A stretch of 64,000 nucleotides of DNA from Mikania micrantha (GCA_009363875.1 CM018690.1:9536788-9600787); one strand, 5' to 3'. Shown: positions 1-12,344, counted from the first letter of the stretch. The notes: generated from the letters alone by a model not told the origin. Numbers and translations: made by a program.

Positions 1-212
1 AACTTTCCGTTTTCAATCAATAATTTCAAAAATACAAAATTTTAATCTCATTTGTATTTTTTAAAGAAGTTTTAGATATTTATAATATGTATTTTAAAAA
101 CACTAAAAATTATTTGTTATAAATTTATATGTTTTTATCAGTGATTGCTATTTAATATTTAATTTTATGCAACTTTGTGTGTCAACTCTGTGTAACACAC
201 ATGTCAATAGAC
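1..212 (-). repeat. AT-rich repeat relic, family R, cut by the window edge
   Basis: Read on the minus strand, the piece starts with ACTAGT followed by a TGTGTTACACAG core. This matches the ACTAG...TGTATTACACG start of the copy at 2994. It is a small AT-rich element without coding capacity. The family could be a MITE or a Helitron-like repeat; I cannot decide. The remainder lies outside the window. Confidence 0.35.
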
Positions 213-1094
213 TAGTAATTATATATATAAGTGATAAAAAAGATGAAGCAAATAAACACACGTTTATTATGTTAAGTTTGGTAGCCATTTAAAAAATATC
301 TACCTATTATGATAAATGATTTTTTTAGAAGACATAAGTATCATTCTGGTGCAATCTGAATTTTTCCCCTTTTATCTCTCCTAATAAATAATAATAGTGA
401 ATCTTTACTAACTAAATTATATAATTAAATATCAAAAATATAAAATTTTTTTATTCTAATAATTTACTATTTATTAACATTTAATAAATTATAAAAATAT
501 TTCAATCATGTCTTATTTTAAAATATAATTTTATAATTATTAAGTACTGATAATTATTTAACATTAATACATTACATTTTTTGATTATTCTAACATGTGT
601 CAGTTTTCTAGTAAATTAATAAATAAATGAAGGATTTGAAAAGAATTTGGTCTGGTTTGAAATTGAACCCTGGTGTTTGGAAAGGAAGGTTCCGTATTCA
701 CATTTCATACCAAAAATATTAATTTGACATATCTAAAAAACCTAAAAATATGATATTAGAATTAAAAAGCTTTTATCTAAATTGATGGCTACTTTTTATA
801 ATTAAGGTCATAAAATTGACCAAGTCGTGGGTATAGTTAGATCAAACAACTTTTAGTTATAAAAGTCAAAACAAGTTGGATTTAAGTTATAAGAAACCAA
901 AAGCATTAATAATCTTTGATATGTCTAATGGAGGTCCTGCTGTTAATACTTATTTGCTTACACTTGTCACAAGTAACACTTACATTTATCTATGACAATT
1001 TTTCACTCCATATCACATCTTCTAACAAACATTAGACCTCTTCATTTTCCTTTTAGTCTACAGACTTGCTTGCAATGAGTTAATAGGATGATGG
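213..1094. other. AT-rich intergenic DNA, no gene seen
   Basis: I see no credible coding region, RNA gene or TSD-flanked insertion here. Around 590-640 there is a stretch with ACATGTGTCA and CTAGTAAATTAATAAATAAATG that resembles the right end of family R, so another decayed copy is possible. Confidence 0.5.
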
Positions 1095-1102
1095 TAGTTG
1101 AA

Positions 1103-1344
1103 CTTAGAGGTGGGCAAATCAGGTGTTTTTTAGGAACTGGAATCGGTTCTGGTTCTAGTCAACAAAGTCAATTATCGGATCCGGTTCTGGTTTTTAACAT
1201 GTTCTCAACCGGTTTTTGGCCGATTCCGGTTCGGTTTTTGCCTGGTAAAGGTGGGACCGGTTCTGGTTTCTCTGAGAAGCCGGAACAGCATGTACCCACC
1301 GTTTTGGTATGACCGGTTCCGGTTCTGGGCTTTTTGCCCACCTG
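1103..1344. mobile_element. hAT-type MITE, 242 bp
   Basis: An 8-bp direct repeat TAGTTGAA flanks the element (1095-1102 and 1345-1352). The termini are imperfect inverted repeats: CTTAGAGGTGGGCAAA on the left, and CAGGTGGGCAAAAA as the reverse complement of the right end. The 8-bp TSD and the GTGGGCAAA terminus are typical of hAT elements. The interior is made of GGTTCTGG, CGGTTCCGGTT and ACCGG motifs, the same composition as the subterminal regions of the hAT elements at 9539 and 50831. There is no transposase, so it must have been moved in trans. A 74-residue ORF across it is low-complexity and not a gene. Confidence 0.86.
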
Positions 1345-1352
1345 TAGTTGAA

Positions 1353-1527
1353 TTTGAGATTTAGCCCAAAAAACTTGTCATTTATAGAAAATGGACTTAA
1401 AGTTGTACAAATTCTTTCATGTTTCAAACTTGGATACTTGTAAGGCACTAATTATTCTTCTTATAAGGTATTCTTTTACATATTCTAGAGTTGTGATAAT
1501 GGGCTTATCTCTCTACCTTCTAATTTA
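1353..1527. other. intergenic DNA, nothing recognised
   Basis: Short AT-rich spacer between the MITE and the next repeat relic. No coding or structural signal seen. Confidence 0.5.
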
Positions 1528-2085
1528 TAGTATATAATAAAAGTGAAAAATTCCAGCACTTGTTTTCTTGTTAAACTGCATGTAAGTTGTCATTAAGTGA
1601 TTGAACAAATTACAATTCATGACACATGTCACCATTATATTAATATTCAATACTTTAAAAATAAATTTTATTTTAAAAATATAATAAAGTCAAACTTTCT
1701 AATTAAAAAGATGATAGCGATTTTCTTTAAATATTAATTAAAATCTAATCATATCAAACTTTCCAGTTTTAGTTAATAGTGTTGAAATTCAAAATTTTTC
1801 AAATTAAATGTTCAAGATACTCAATACAAAAATTTAAAATTCTAATTAAAAAAAGAAAGAATCATGATAATAATTATATTTTATGAATGATTTCTAATTT
1901 ATATGATTATTAACTTAATGATCATTCTGAATTGATATATATTTTCAATTGTGTAAATTAAAAAACAAAATATTATCTAAAAAAAAATCATTTTACAACT
2001 TCTAAATCTTATTTACTAATATGTATTATCTAATATAATTTTACAAATCAGTCCGTCTAGTAAACAAGGTTAATAAGCTAGTATT
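1528..2085 (-). repeat. AT-rich repeat relic, family R
   Basis: On the minus strand the segment begins ATACTAGCTTATTAACCTTG, close to the start of the copy at 2994. Its other end (plus-strand TATAGTATATAATAAAAGTG) resembles that copy's end, and ATGACACATGTCACC lies near it. It is about 0.56 kb, very AT-rich and without an ORF. No clean TSD was found. MITE or Helitron-like origin is an inference. Confidence 0.4.
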
Positions 2086-2555
2086 TTGGATTTGATCAAG
2101 ATCTAACACGTTTTAAAAGGATTGCATCAGAGTATTCCCTTTTTATGTACATCAAATGAATATACATATAAAATTGACTAATTCTTCATGATCTACAAAA
2201 TAAATATAAACATAGAATCATAAACTACCTGAGAAATGAAACCTGGACTAGTGCTTTTGTTGAATCTTATATAACAACAAGTGTGCATCATTGTTCATTT
2301 TTTTAGCCCCTCCATGGATATATAAAGATTTGTGATTGCTTCAAGAATATCCTGATACTAAAAGTGAAAGAAAAAAAAACAGTATGTAATATCAATTTGT
2401 AACAAATGCAAGGTTAATTTACAAAGATAATATCACAGTGTAGCCTTTTGTCTATCACAAATAAATGTGAAACTTTAATTACTTGCAAGATCAAGTCTTC
2501 ACCAAGACACTCTAGAAACCATGTCCAAGAGTGTATGTTTTTATAATCACAATCC

Positions 2556-2586
<31 letters not shown>

Positions 2587-2993
2587 GATTGGATCAATTC
2601 CAAAAGTACTGAGAATCTGAGCAGGGTGTGGACCTCTTTCATAAAAACACCATAACCCCTAGCAATAGTAAGCTAGTTAATTGAGAGTTTTAATTAGTTA
2701 TTAAGGGTTAGTATTTATATCTATATATATATATATTTTTTTGGAACAACAATGTTTTACACCAATGCGTCTTTGGCAAAGCTTGAAGCCTTGATATCAA
2801 TGCAAGTAACATCTTAACTTCAATGGTTGTGTTATCTGGACGTACCCTCACCTATTTAGAGTTAGTAACTATCTAGAATTTTTAATGAATAAATCCAAGC
2901 ATGTTTGGGTTATATTAAGGAGGTTGACTATGATTATGTTAATGTTAGTTGAGTTTATAAATAGGAAGCCTTTGAGTTATGTTTATACATTAA
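2086..2993. other. intergenic DNA with a TA microsatellite
   Basis: No gene was found. A pure (TA)14 run lies at 2556-2583, and a shorter TATATA run follows near 2722-2735. The rest is AT-rich sequence with no recognisable motif. Confidence 0.6.
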
Positions 2994-3430
2994 ATACTAG
3001 CTTAATATCCCGTGTATTACACGAGTTAAATAGAAAAATAATATATAGTCAATAATTATATGATTAAAAGTTTATATAGTCTAATACATAAGTAATAAAA
3101 TAATAATATTATTTATTTAAACACTAAGCTTATTAAAGTTTTGTTTTGAATATTTCGTTTTGAAAAACAATTATTGAATTTTTATATTTAATAATAATTT
3201 GGATTCAAAAAAAATGTATTCTTTTAAAATTAATATATTTTCTAATGCTTTAAAAACCTTTTTTTAATATAAAAATGTATAAAAGTATATTTAATATTTA
3301 ATATTTAATATTATTATTATTGAATATGGATGCATTTAATAGAAGAGAGAGATGAGAGAAAATTTTTACTAGGATAGTTTAATTAGGAAAGTGACACGTG
3401 TCACATTTAATTTTGATTTATTAGTATAGA
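2994..3430 (+). repeat. AT-rich repeat relic, family R, best-preserved copy
   Basis: It starts ATACTAGCTTAATATCCCGT, followed by GTATTACACGAG, and ends with GTGACACGTGTCAC and a TTTATTAGTATAGATA tail. Two other relics in the first 2.1 kb share these ends in inverse orientation. The GACACGTGTC palindrome near the right end could form a hairpin, which fits a Helitron-like or MITE element. There is no ORF and the exact borders are uncertain. Confidence 0.42.
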
Positions 3431-3744
3431 TAGATAAGAACATGTTCAAATAAATACCTATTGTTTATTTGCGTGCACGTTTCGTGTTTGCTATTGTGTC
3501 CGTAATCTCTATCTGATTTCCACAACTTAAAATTAATGTTCAAGCTTTAGCTCCCATATATTAAAATTAGCATGTCAATAAACCATACTACTTTGTGAAA
3601 CCGAAACCCAAGAATAGAGCACACTTTTGAACCAAAAACAATTAATATAACAATTGAGAAACACATTCTTTGAATTCTATCCACTTTTGAATCAAAAACA
3701 ACTGAGAGACACTTAAGGATGTAAGTTGAGTTATGGCCATTTAA

Positions 3745-3993
3745 GAAGAACTAAATCATTTAAAGACATTTGGTGCAAAGATAAGAAATAATCAATTTAT
3801 AGATGTCATACCAACCTATTTTGACGAGTCATATATCCTTTAGGATTTGAGTATTTCTAATGTTTTCGATGAAAGTTCTTACTCTAATGAAAATATTATG
3901 TATAACGAAGTGGCTATATTTGATATGTGTGTTGTATTATATATAGCTAACATTGCATTGATGGAGCTTAAAAAAGCTCAGAGGGAGCCGAAC
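3745..3993 (+). pseudogene. coding-like relic of unknown origin
   Basis: One reading frame stays open across this stretch except for a TAG at 3841-3843. It reads as a non-repetitive peptide with features such as HLKTFGAKIRNN, PTYFDES and a later MYNEVAIFDMC. The frame runs directly into the left end of the G2 LTR at 3994, so the element appears to have cut it off. I do not recognise the family, and there is no other evidence for a gene (no splice context, no continuation to the right of G2). It could be an older transposon relic or chance. Confidence 0.25.
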
Positions 3994-4598
3994 TGTCACA
4001 CCCTCAATTTCCCACTAACGAAATCATACCATTTGAGGCATGACAAACCAGGATCTCAGGCATTACACATAGCGAAAGACCTCTATATGCTTTTTAAACA
4101 TAATTCAGTCTCATTTCATAAAATCAAAGTTTAACGTTGCGGAAGCGTTTGAAAACCAAAACAACATAACAGTTGTAAATTACAAGGCTCAAATGTTTAA
4201 TTTCAACGATTAAATAAAAACTGATGCATGAGACACATTATCCTAGTCCATGCTTGCTTGTGCTCCTGTTTTAGTGTCCTGAGAAAACATGCAAATAAAG
4301 TCAACATAAAGGTTGGTGGATACACATGTTTGTATATATAATCACAAATGTTTGAACAAGTGGTTGAAATGTAATGTTTGCAGATAACATAATCACACAT
4401 TGCATAGTCATGATAGCTAGTCATTGTACTATTTACATAAGCGGTCGACACCGAAGCTGACTGTTTGTTGTTTGGCTGCCTTTCCACTATTGTCTAACAC
4501 AAACAATAGTAATGTTTGAATTGGCTAGTTAAACATCTGCGTAGACCTACAATCTACCAAGTGAGGCTTGTCAAACCCAATATATCTATCTTCAATTA

Positions 4599-7500
4599 TG
4601 TGACAACTAGTACCTGACCGTACGGTACGTGTAATTTCAACAGTATCTATGTGTACATACATGTTTGTGAACAGTGCTTGTATTAACAGAAATCTAAATA
4701 CAAGAATCAGTTGTACGTTTTTTCGTGTAAACTTACATACTGCAAGTACAACACGCATTTGAAACATTAGTTGTTAGTATTTAGGTGAAAACCTAAGTAC
4801 AGTTAAAACAACGAATCAAGAGAAACAACAGAGTTCAAGTAAATAACAAGAACAAGTCGGTTGCGATCTAATATCCACAAATGACAGAAATCAGATGGCC
4901 GACAAATCAGTACGAAAGCAATGTGAAAACAGGAAGTTTAGTTGAGTCCGTCAGTGAGGAAATACAATTCAAACACAAATGCAGTGTTATTTAAGAATAA
5001 CGAACTGACAGTGTGTTTGCGTGGGTGACGATTCACACAAACATATCTGTGAGTTTGGAGTTCTGAAATAATGACTGAAAAGTAGAAAACAAGAATCAGA
5101 AAGCAAAACCATCGTCGTGTTCGTTCGAATGACGATTCGAACGAATACGCGCGATGGTGACGCGATATGACGAAACGAAAATACGGCACGAACGAGAATA
5201 AATTAATAAAATAAAACATTTAATGTTTTACAATTTTGAAACTCATCAAAATTAAACAAAGAAAACATTTTAATTTAAAAACCGTAAACACGCGCGTTGC
5301 GTTCAAGAAACGCAACGAAAACGCGAACCGAGCAACAAAAATGAACCCGAACACCTCGGGGTATAAATACCCTAAATGAGGTGATTCCCTCATTTTTCTC
5401 TTCTTCTTCTTCACACAAAAACCCTAACCCGTCCACACTTTCTCTCTCTACCTTCTCTCTATCATAACTCTCTCAAAACTCAACCAAATTACCTCATTCT
5501 TGTGCCAAATCGAAGCTCTTGATCTCTACTACACAAAAGTACAAAGGATCTGGAGTGAAACCCGTCGAATCCAAGGTAAATGATCTGCAAAAGGTGTGAA
5601 AATTAGGGTTTCTTAACCCTTAGTCGCCCCACCCATTTTAATCGGTCAAGGAATTTCTACTCGAACCCACACCCTCAAAACCACTTCCTTGCATATTACC
5701 ACCTTGGAACACCCCATTTAGCCCTGGTTCAAACACCCTCGACGACCTCGAACTGTTGCTCACCGAATGACCTTTGGCCGAAGGAGCTAGGCCGACTGAG
5801 GCAACAGCCGCATGAGTGGCCGAATGGCCTCATACTCAACCTCATTCGCCGGCTGTCACCCTATTCGACCACCCTTCAATCGCCGGCTGCAGTCCTTTCG
5901 CCACCTCCCATTCGTCCCTAGACATTCGACCTTATCAACTTTCAGTCGGCCGAATGGTGGAGTCACTCATTCGAACCATAGTCATTCGACTAAGGCCATT
6001 CGCTCGGCAATAACTCAATCGGCCAACCAAATTCATTCGGCACAGCCACCTTTCATTCGGACCCTGTCAACCGGCCCATGACACATGACACCTACGGCCC
6101 ATATATGCACCATGCAGCCCATAATTGTTTAGTCCAAGCATAAACCATTGGGCCCAAGCAGAAACCATCACCGGTCCACATCCATAACCACCTTCAGCCA
6201 CATGTGATCCACTTGGTCCATATCCACTATTTCGGCTCAATGCCATTTGATTCGGCCCAGCAGCGTGGCCCACATAAATTAGTCGGCCTAACATAACATT
6301 TTCGGCCCAAAAGGCTTAACCGGCCCACACAACCCTACGCCCCACTTAGGCGGTCTGCACACACGGTTTCTGCCCAGAAATTTCTGATTGGGCCCAGTCC
6401 AATAGTTGGCCCACATGACACACCCACTCGGCCCATGTGGTGGAATTCGGTCCACTTAAATCGAGAGTATAAACAAACACTTAAAAGAAGCATGGCGGAT
6501 AACAAGTATGGGATTATGAACCTATTATTACTAGAAAGGTGGTGGGGAACAACATGATTAAACAATTATTGATAACTTAGAAACTTATTCTTCCAAATGT
6601 AAATGAAGGACATTAAGTGGATGGGTATTTTATATTAAAATCAATGGCATTATTTTAGAAAATACTAAAGATTTCAAATCATAAAACTACAGCCTAAGTT
6701 ATTACTTAAGGGATACTCCAGATTCCAAAGTTCCACCAAATGATATGGGTTAAGTGTTACCAAGGTTAATGACAAGTAAGTATGGCCGAGTGACAACCGA
6801 GACTTACGAGTGTTAGCCAATTTTATGGCTAACACATACACACACACACGAATCTCCATCAACTCACACTTACAAGTTACAAACAACGTGTAACAATACA
6901 GGATCGTGAAATCAACATCAAGTATAATCAAGAGAGCGTGCATTCTCGTTTAAGCTAAGTCAATTACAACCACTACAAGGTGAGTTCATATGCCCATTTT
7001 ACTTTAATCTTAACTGATTTTAAACTCTCGGGGCTGAGAAACATGCTTTACTTTTATTTATTTAAAAGTTTTGCTTAACATATTGCTATTACATCGATTT
7101 TAGATAATACAAACTGTTTATTATCGCTTATCTTTGTATGCATGCTTGTATGATCATTATATGACAGGGATAATCAGATGAACAATATAATATATCTTAT
7201 TAGTTCATCAACACATTAGAATAACATAGTTGTAAGATTCTATCTTATTACACTTAGTTATTCTTACATAAACAAACATTGGAACAATCAAAGGCAAACA
7301 TATGAATGTTATAAAGATATTATATATCTTTGTAATAACATTCGACACAAGTGTTAAATAAGTGTAATAGGATAAATCCTTTGAACACTTAGCTTTACAA
7401 CTCAATACATACTACAAGAGAACAAGGAACAAAGAATGATAATCATGATAATGTAACTTCATGATAACAACATCATTCACTCAAATAATTAACATAATGT

Positions 7501-8918
7501 AATAAGACAAGTTCTTATTTAATTTTGTTAATACTACGGGAACATATGGCATCGAGAACAATAACACGGATGAACACAATTACAATTAGTTGCTAATGAC
7601 CTGTTGTATTATATCACTTCAATCATGTGCCACTAGTTCAAGTTGATCATGTAAGTCCCTATAATTCACTGACCAGTTAGTTTGACGTGACTAAACCGAC
7701 GATAGCATAGTGGTACCATAGGTTTGACAAACCTCTAGCTTGTGGGGCTAGTATGTTGATCGTATTGATTCATTGACCGGTAACGTATGACCGGTGACAG
7801 GGCGACTTCAAGTCAGGTTCTGGAAAGCGACACATGGTGATATTAATCTGCAGTGATAAGTAATTAATCCATCGTTTCTTGTTGTCTAGAAGACTGAGTA
7901 ATGTATATTCTCATGTCATATTGCTAGTAACTAATCGATGAGGTCCATGGGTTTACAAAGTGGTAGAGGTAAATCGGATGCATTGAAATCTGATTACGTG
8001 AGGATTTCAATGGATTCCTTTTAGGCTCTATGCACTATAGTTCAAGAAAAAATTACAAGTGGTTAACTAACACTCTTAATATTTAAAAGTGAAACAACAG
8101 TTAACCCCACAAGTAAGGGAATAATATAAGGACCAGATTAAATTAATCTAAATTCCTTAATACTTCGAGGGATTATCAATACTTCGGTTTGATAACTAAA
8201 CCCCTCACATTATATTATTCTACATATGATATAACAGATGAATACATATCAGACAGGTTGAAGAATTTGGAAATGGATATCTTTAGTTGTATCGCAAGTA
8301 GTGTGGAACTTGACTGAGCATGTGGTGGGATGACGTCTGGGCTTGACCCTTTCGTATGCCCTATATATAAGCATGCTTGATCAGGTGATACCCTACTTGT
8401 ACATATAATTAAGGAGAGGCCATTGGGTGGAAACAGGTGAATCAATTATTACAAGTATCAATTATGACTTTGTGACTGTGTGTGAACAATTCAAGGTTTT
8501 CAATATTCAAACTTATGAACTCACCAACCTAGTGTTGACTTTGTTTAAATGCATGTTTTCTCAGGTGATGAACATGTGTAGATACTGATAAGCTAGTGGA
8601 CTTTTAGAAGACCTAGCTTCATTTTGTGTTGCATGATTTTGATGACAAAAACAATGAATCATCTTTTGTATATCTTGTATAGATACAAGATATAGTTACA
8701 TTGATTCTTTTTGGTAGATTTACTTGATTAAATTATGAACGCTACATTGTAATTTAATCTTGTAATTCTATATCATGAATGTGTTAGCATTTCTCATTTA
8801 TTTATCATGTGCTATGTAAACAATCTGATCATTCGATTATCACTCAAGATATCGCGCCCCGGGAACCTTCCGCCCGACGGGAAAACCCGATCCGTTCCCG
8901 CCGGCTCGGGGTGTGACA
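4599..8918 (+). mobile_element. solo LTR A, 4.3 kb, Ty3/gypsy-type
   Basis: The element begins TGTGACAACTAG and ends CGGGGTGTGACA. It is flanked by 5-bp direct repeats AATTA at 4594-4598 and 8919-8923. The homologous sequence in the other G2 LTR (46491-46515) has a single AACTA there and no insert, which proves an insertion. There is no gag or pol inside and no primer-binding site, so it is a solo LTR. The TGTGACAAC start and great length fit long-LTR Tat/Athila-type elements, but this is an inference. Short ORFs inside show no domain. Positions 5720-6440 are rich in TCGGCC and GGCCCA motifs. Confidence 0.82.
5362..5369 (+). promoter_or_regulatory. TATA box of solo LTR A
   Basis: TATAAATA sits in a GC-flanked context (CGGGG TATAAATA CCC). 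A CT-rich stretch and ACAAAAACCCTAACC follow within 30-70 bases, a common layout of plant LTR promoters. It sets the orientation of the LTR as plus. Activity is not known. Confidence 0.6.
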
Positions 8919-9530
8919 AATTACCACGCTTTGCACTACGAGACTTTTAGGTTGTGTTGGAGTGAAATGTTACCTGATTTGGTGTTGGATTGATGAGTTC
9001 GACTATATGCTTCGAATTGGTGTATGCAACAAGTTCTAAATGTGCCGACTAGAGGGTTTTAAAGTTCAATTTGATCGATTAAAGTCGAATTAAATGAGTT
9101 TAATGATGACTAGTGACGGCTTCGACTTTTTAGTTACAATTTGGTTTAATTTGTTTGTAATGATCACCATAATCACTATATTAATGATATGAATCATCAA
9201 TACAATAGTTATTGATGATTTAATTCCTTTATAACCGTATGTTGATGTGTAATTTCGGTTTCAATTGATGATAAGCTCGAATTTTGACTTGTAAAAGTCA
9301 AAATTGTACATTTCAATATATTACAAGGTCAATCCTTGTAGTTTAAATCTTTTGGGACAGATTTTTTTTACTTTCAGTCCTTCTAGTTCGGTATTGTGTG
9401 ATTTCGTGTCATTTCTGTTAACTCTTGGTTAACGGAGTTAATCAGGGAATACCGGATTGTCACATCATCCCCTTGTTGAAGGAATTTTCGTCCCGAAAAT
9501 TGTTTAATGTTAGGAGTAGTTAAAATACTA
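8919..9530 (-). repeat. G2 3' LTR segment between insertions, with internal PPT/LTR junction
   Basis: The stretch matches 46500-46521 and then about 47609-48250 of the 5' LTR. At 9458-9500 it contains the junction TTGTCACA|TCATCCCCTTGTTG followed by TTTTCGTCCCGAAAA. Read on the minus strand this is a polypurine tract (CAAGGGGATGA) followed by an LTR start (TGTGACAA). It lies inside the LTR and not at its edge. Confidence 0.7.
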
Positions 9531-10020
9531 CTTATGAGTAGTGGTGCACAAAAAAATCGGTTAACCTAACCGAACCGGTTTTAAGACCGGTTATTGGACC
9601 TGTTTGGGCTACCGGTTTGGACCAATTGAATAAACCGCCGGTTTTGAACCTGTTATGAGTTTTTGAGGCAAAGCCGGTTTTTTGGACCGGTTAACCGGTT
9701 CTGGATTTAAAAAAATAGCTGTTCTAGCCGTTGGGAGGGGAATCTAGCCGTTGGGACCGGTTATTAACCGGTTAACCGGTCGTGCCAAAAAAACTAGCCG
9801 TTTTTAGCCGTTTCAAACACCTTTTTGGACCATTTTGCCCCTAAACGTAAGTATAAATAGATGGGGAGTGTTTTGGTTTGATCACACAACTTCATACAAC
9901 ATCTCTTTTTCATAAACGCTCGAAAATGATCATAAATGATCAAAAAACGATCACCTACTTCTCAATTCAATCTCTTCTTCTATTACGCTCTTAAATCTTA
10001 ATCCAATCTCTATTCCATCC

Positions 10021-12138
10021 ATGACAAGCTCACGAAGTGCTCAAAGTTCCGTTGGTGTTGGTGCATCCACTTCAACCGAACCAACCGTTATTAGAATCAA
10101 AACTACAACGAGGAACAAAGATCTATTTCAACATTTCAACTTATGAGAAATGTCAAACGGTGTCGATAAGGCATGGTGCGAAGGTTGCGACACTTTTCTT
10201 AAACCGGAATCTAATTCTACTTTAAGAAGCCATTTGACCAAGCATTGTGTTGTGGTCAAAAATAATTCGGCAAACGATCAAGCACAAATGTCTACGGAGT
10301 GTGGGGTTTGGAATTTCGATCCTGACATGGTTCGTGAAATGACAGGAAACTTAATAATTCAAGAAAGTTTTCCTTTCAATCATTTTGACAACTCACGATT
10401 GACGAGGATGATTCAAAAGGCGCTACTATCACGATATCATCAAGTAAGTCGTTCCACTATTAGACGTGATTGTTTGGAACGATGGAATCAAGCGAAAAAA
10501 GAATTAATTTTGTGTTTTCAAAATTTAAAAACCAGGGTTAACTTAACAACGGATTTTTGGTCAGCACCTCACAGTTTGCTTGAATCGTACCTTTGCGTTA
10601 CCGCGCATTGGATTGATCCCGATTCATGGCAAATGATGAAACGTACGATTGCCTTCGAAATGTTTCCGTATCCTCACACAGGGGAACATTTGTTTTACAT
10701 GTTAGATGGAATAATACAAACATTTTACTTACAAGATAAAAGACTTTCAATAAGTTTTGATAATGCTTCAAATAATACTATTTGAAAAGTTAAAAATTAA
10801 ATATAAACCGATATGAAACCGTGTTTTTTTAATACTAGATGTGTTGCGCACATCATTAACTTGGTTGTGAGTGATGCTCTTGTAATTCTTGAAATGAATA
10901 AGTTAAATGAAAAGTTTAAACAAATGTTAAAGGATGTTTTTTTGACAAGCCGTAAAAGATATACGGATTATCAAAAATTTTGTGAGGATATGAACTCCCT
11001 CTTTTCAGGTCCGTGTTGGGAACCAACAAGATGGAATTCGACTTGGCGTATGTTTAACAACGTCGTACAACAAAGGGAAACCTTGGAAGTATTTCATATA
11101 AATTTAGTCAAAAAACGTAAGGCTAAGTCTTTTTCTAGCCGATGTTGGGTCCCCATACAGGAATTCACTGGTTTATTTGGAACTTTTAAAAATGCAATAA
11201 CTATTTTATCGGGTGTTTATTATCCCACGTCTTGTTTGGTTCTTCAACAATTATTTATAATGACAAGAAAATTAACGATTTTCCATCATCGGGTGAGAAT
11301 AATGAGATATATAGGGGAATGTTACTTCCAATGAAACTAAAACTATTGAAATGCTTTCAAGAAATGCGTTTTTACTTGTGCGACGGCATTAAACCTATGT
11401 TTCAATAGTGCTGGTGTTGAAACATTAATTGATAAAATTGTTGTTGCTTTGGGTTTGGATGACCCAAACGTTGCTACAAACATTAAAAATAACTTTAACA
11501 TCTTTTTTCAAAATATGTATGATCATTATTTACAAAGGTATGGTGAAACATCTAACATACAACAAACAATGTATGCGGCTTCTAGTTCGAGTAGAAGGCA
11601 AGATGTTAACTTTGATTTGTTTAACATTTTAAGACAAAATGTAACTAAACGGGCCCGAGGTACTAGCGCAAGTAGCGAACTTGGAAGGTACCTAGGGACA
11701 GATTGGATTTCCGGTATTAATCCGGAAGAATTTGAAAACTTTTATATTTTGGACGGGTAGAAACAAAAGGAATCCCAATTTCCGATTCTATCTGCCATGG
11801 CTCGTGATTTACTAAGCGTCCAAGCTTCTACGGTAGCTTCTAAGTTTGCTTTTTCTCTTACTGGCAGGGTTTTATCGATACGAAGGACAAGGCTTACTCC
11901 TACATCATTGGAAATGTGCATTTGCTTGAAAGACCATTTGGACACAATGGAACGTGTACAACACCACACAAAACTTGAAGGCGAGCTCGAGGTAAAAGAA
12001 ATAATACACGAGATTAAAGTTGAGGAAGGAATGACTTTACCACTTTCCGATGAAGAACAAGCAATGGATGAATGGATGCGGAACAATAGCCCGGAACTAC
12101 AATCTGAAGCACATTCCGATGCACATTCCGAAGACTAA
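10021..12138 (+). pseudogene. hAT transposase, broken (hAT-1)
   Basis: The frame starts at ATG 10021 and is broken by TGA at 10144-10146 in the BED-type zinc finger (the following CEGC ... H residues remain). The catalytic half reads TTDFWSAPH, the conserved block SWQMMKRTIAFE, and SFDNASNN, where aspartates of the RNase H-like fold lie. A deletion and frameshift follow near 10783, then RCVAHIINL and EPTRWNSTW (10813-11334), more damage around 11335-11448, and the rest in one frame from 11449. A TAG at 11758-11760 replaces the tryptophan of the LDGW motif ahead of the C-terminal hAT dimerisation domain (MARDLLSVQASTVAS ... GRVLS ... MCICLKDHL, 11797-12138). No intact transposase can be made. 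Its closest relative in the window is the copy at 51273. Confidence 0.88.
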
Positions 12139-12344
12139 TTTTGATTTAGATTTTATATTTATTTTTTTACTTATAATCTTGTGTAATTAATTGTTACAAT
12201 TTTTTTAAATTACTTTTGTTTTTAATTTATCTTAATGAAATTTGTTATTTTAAATTCTTACTTAATAAAGTTCATTTAATTTTATTTAAATTAAGTTTGT
12301 TAACTATTATTATAAAAAACATATCAAAACTTTAACTAATAATT

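Noticed and set aside
5812..6565. Overlapping ORFs of 65-89 residues on both strands in the GC-rich part of solo LTR A
   Set aside because: They follow from the repeated TCGGCC/GGCCCA composition, show no domain and lie within an LTR.
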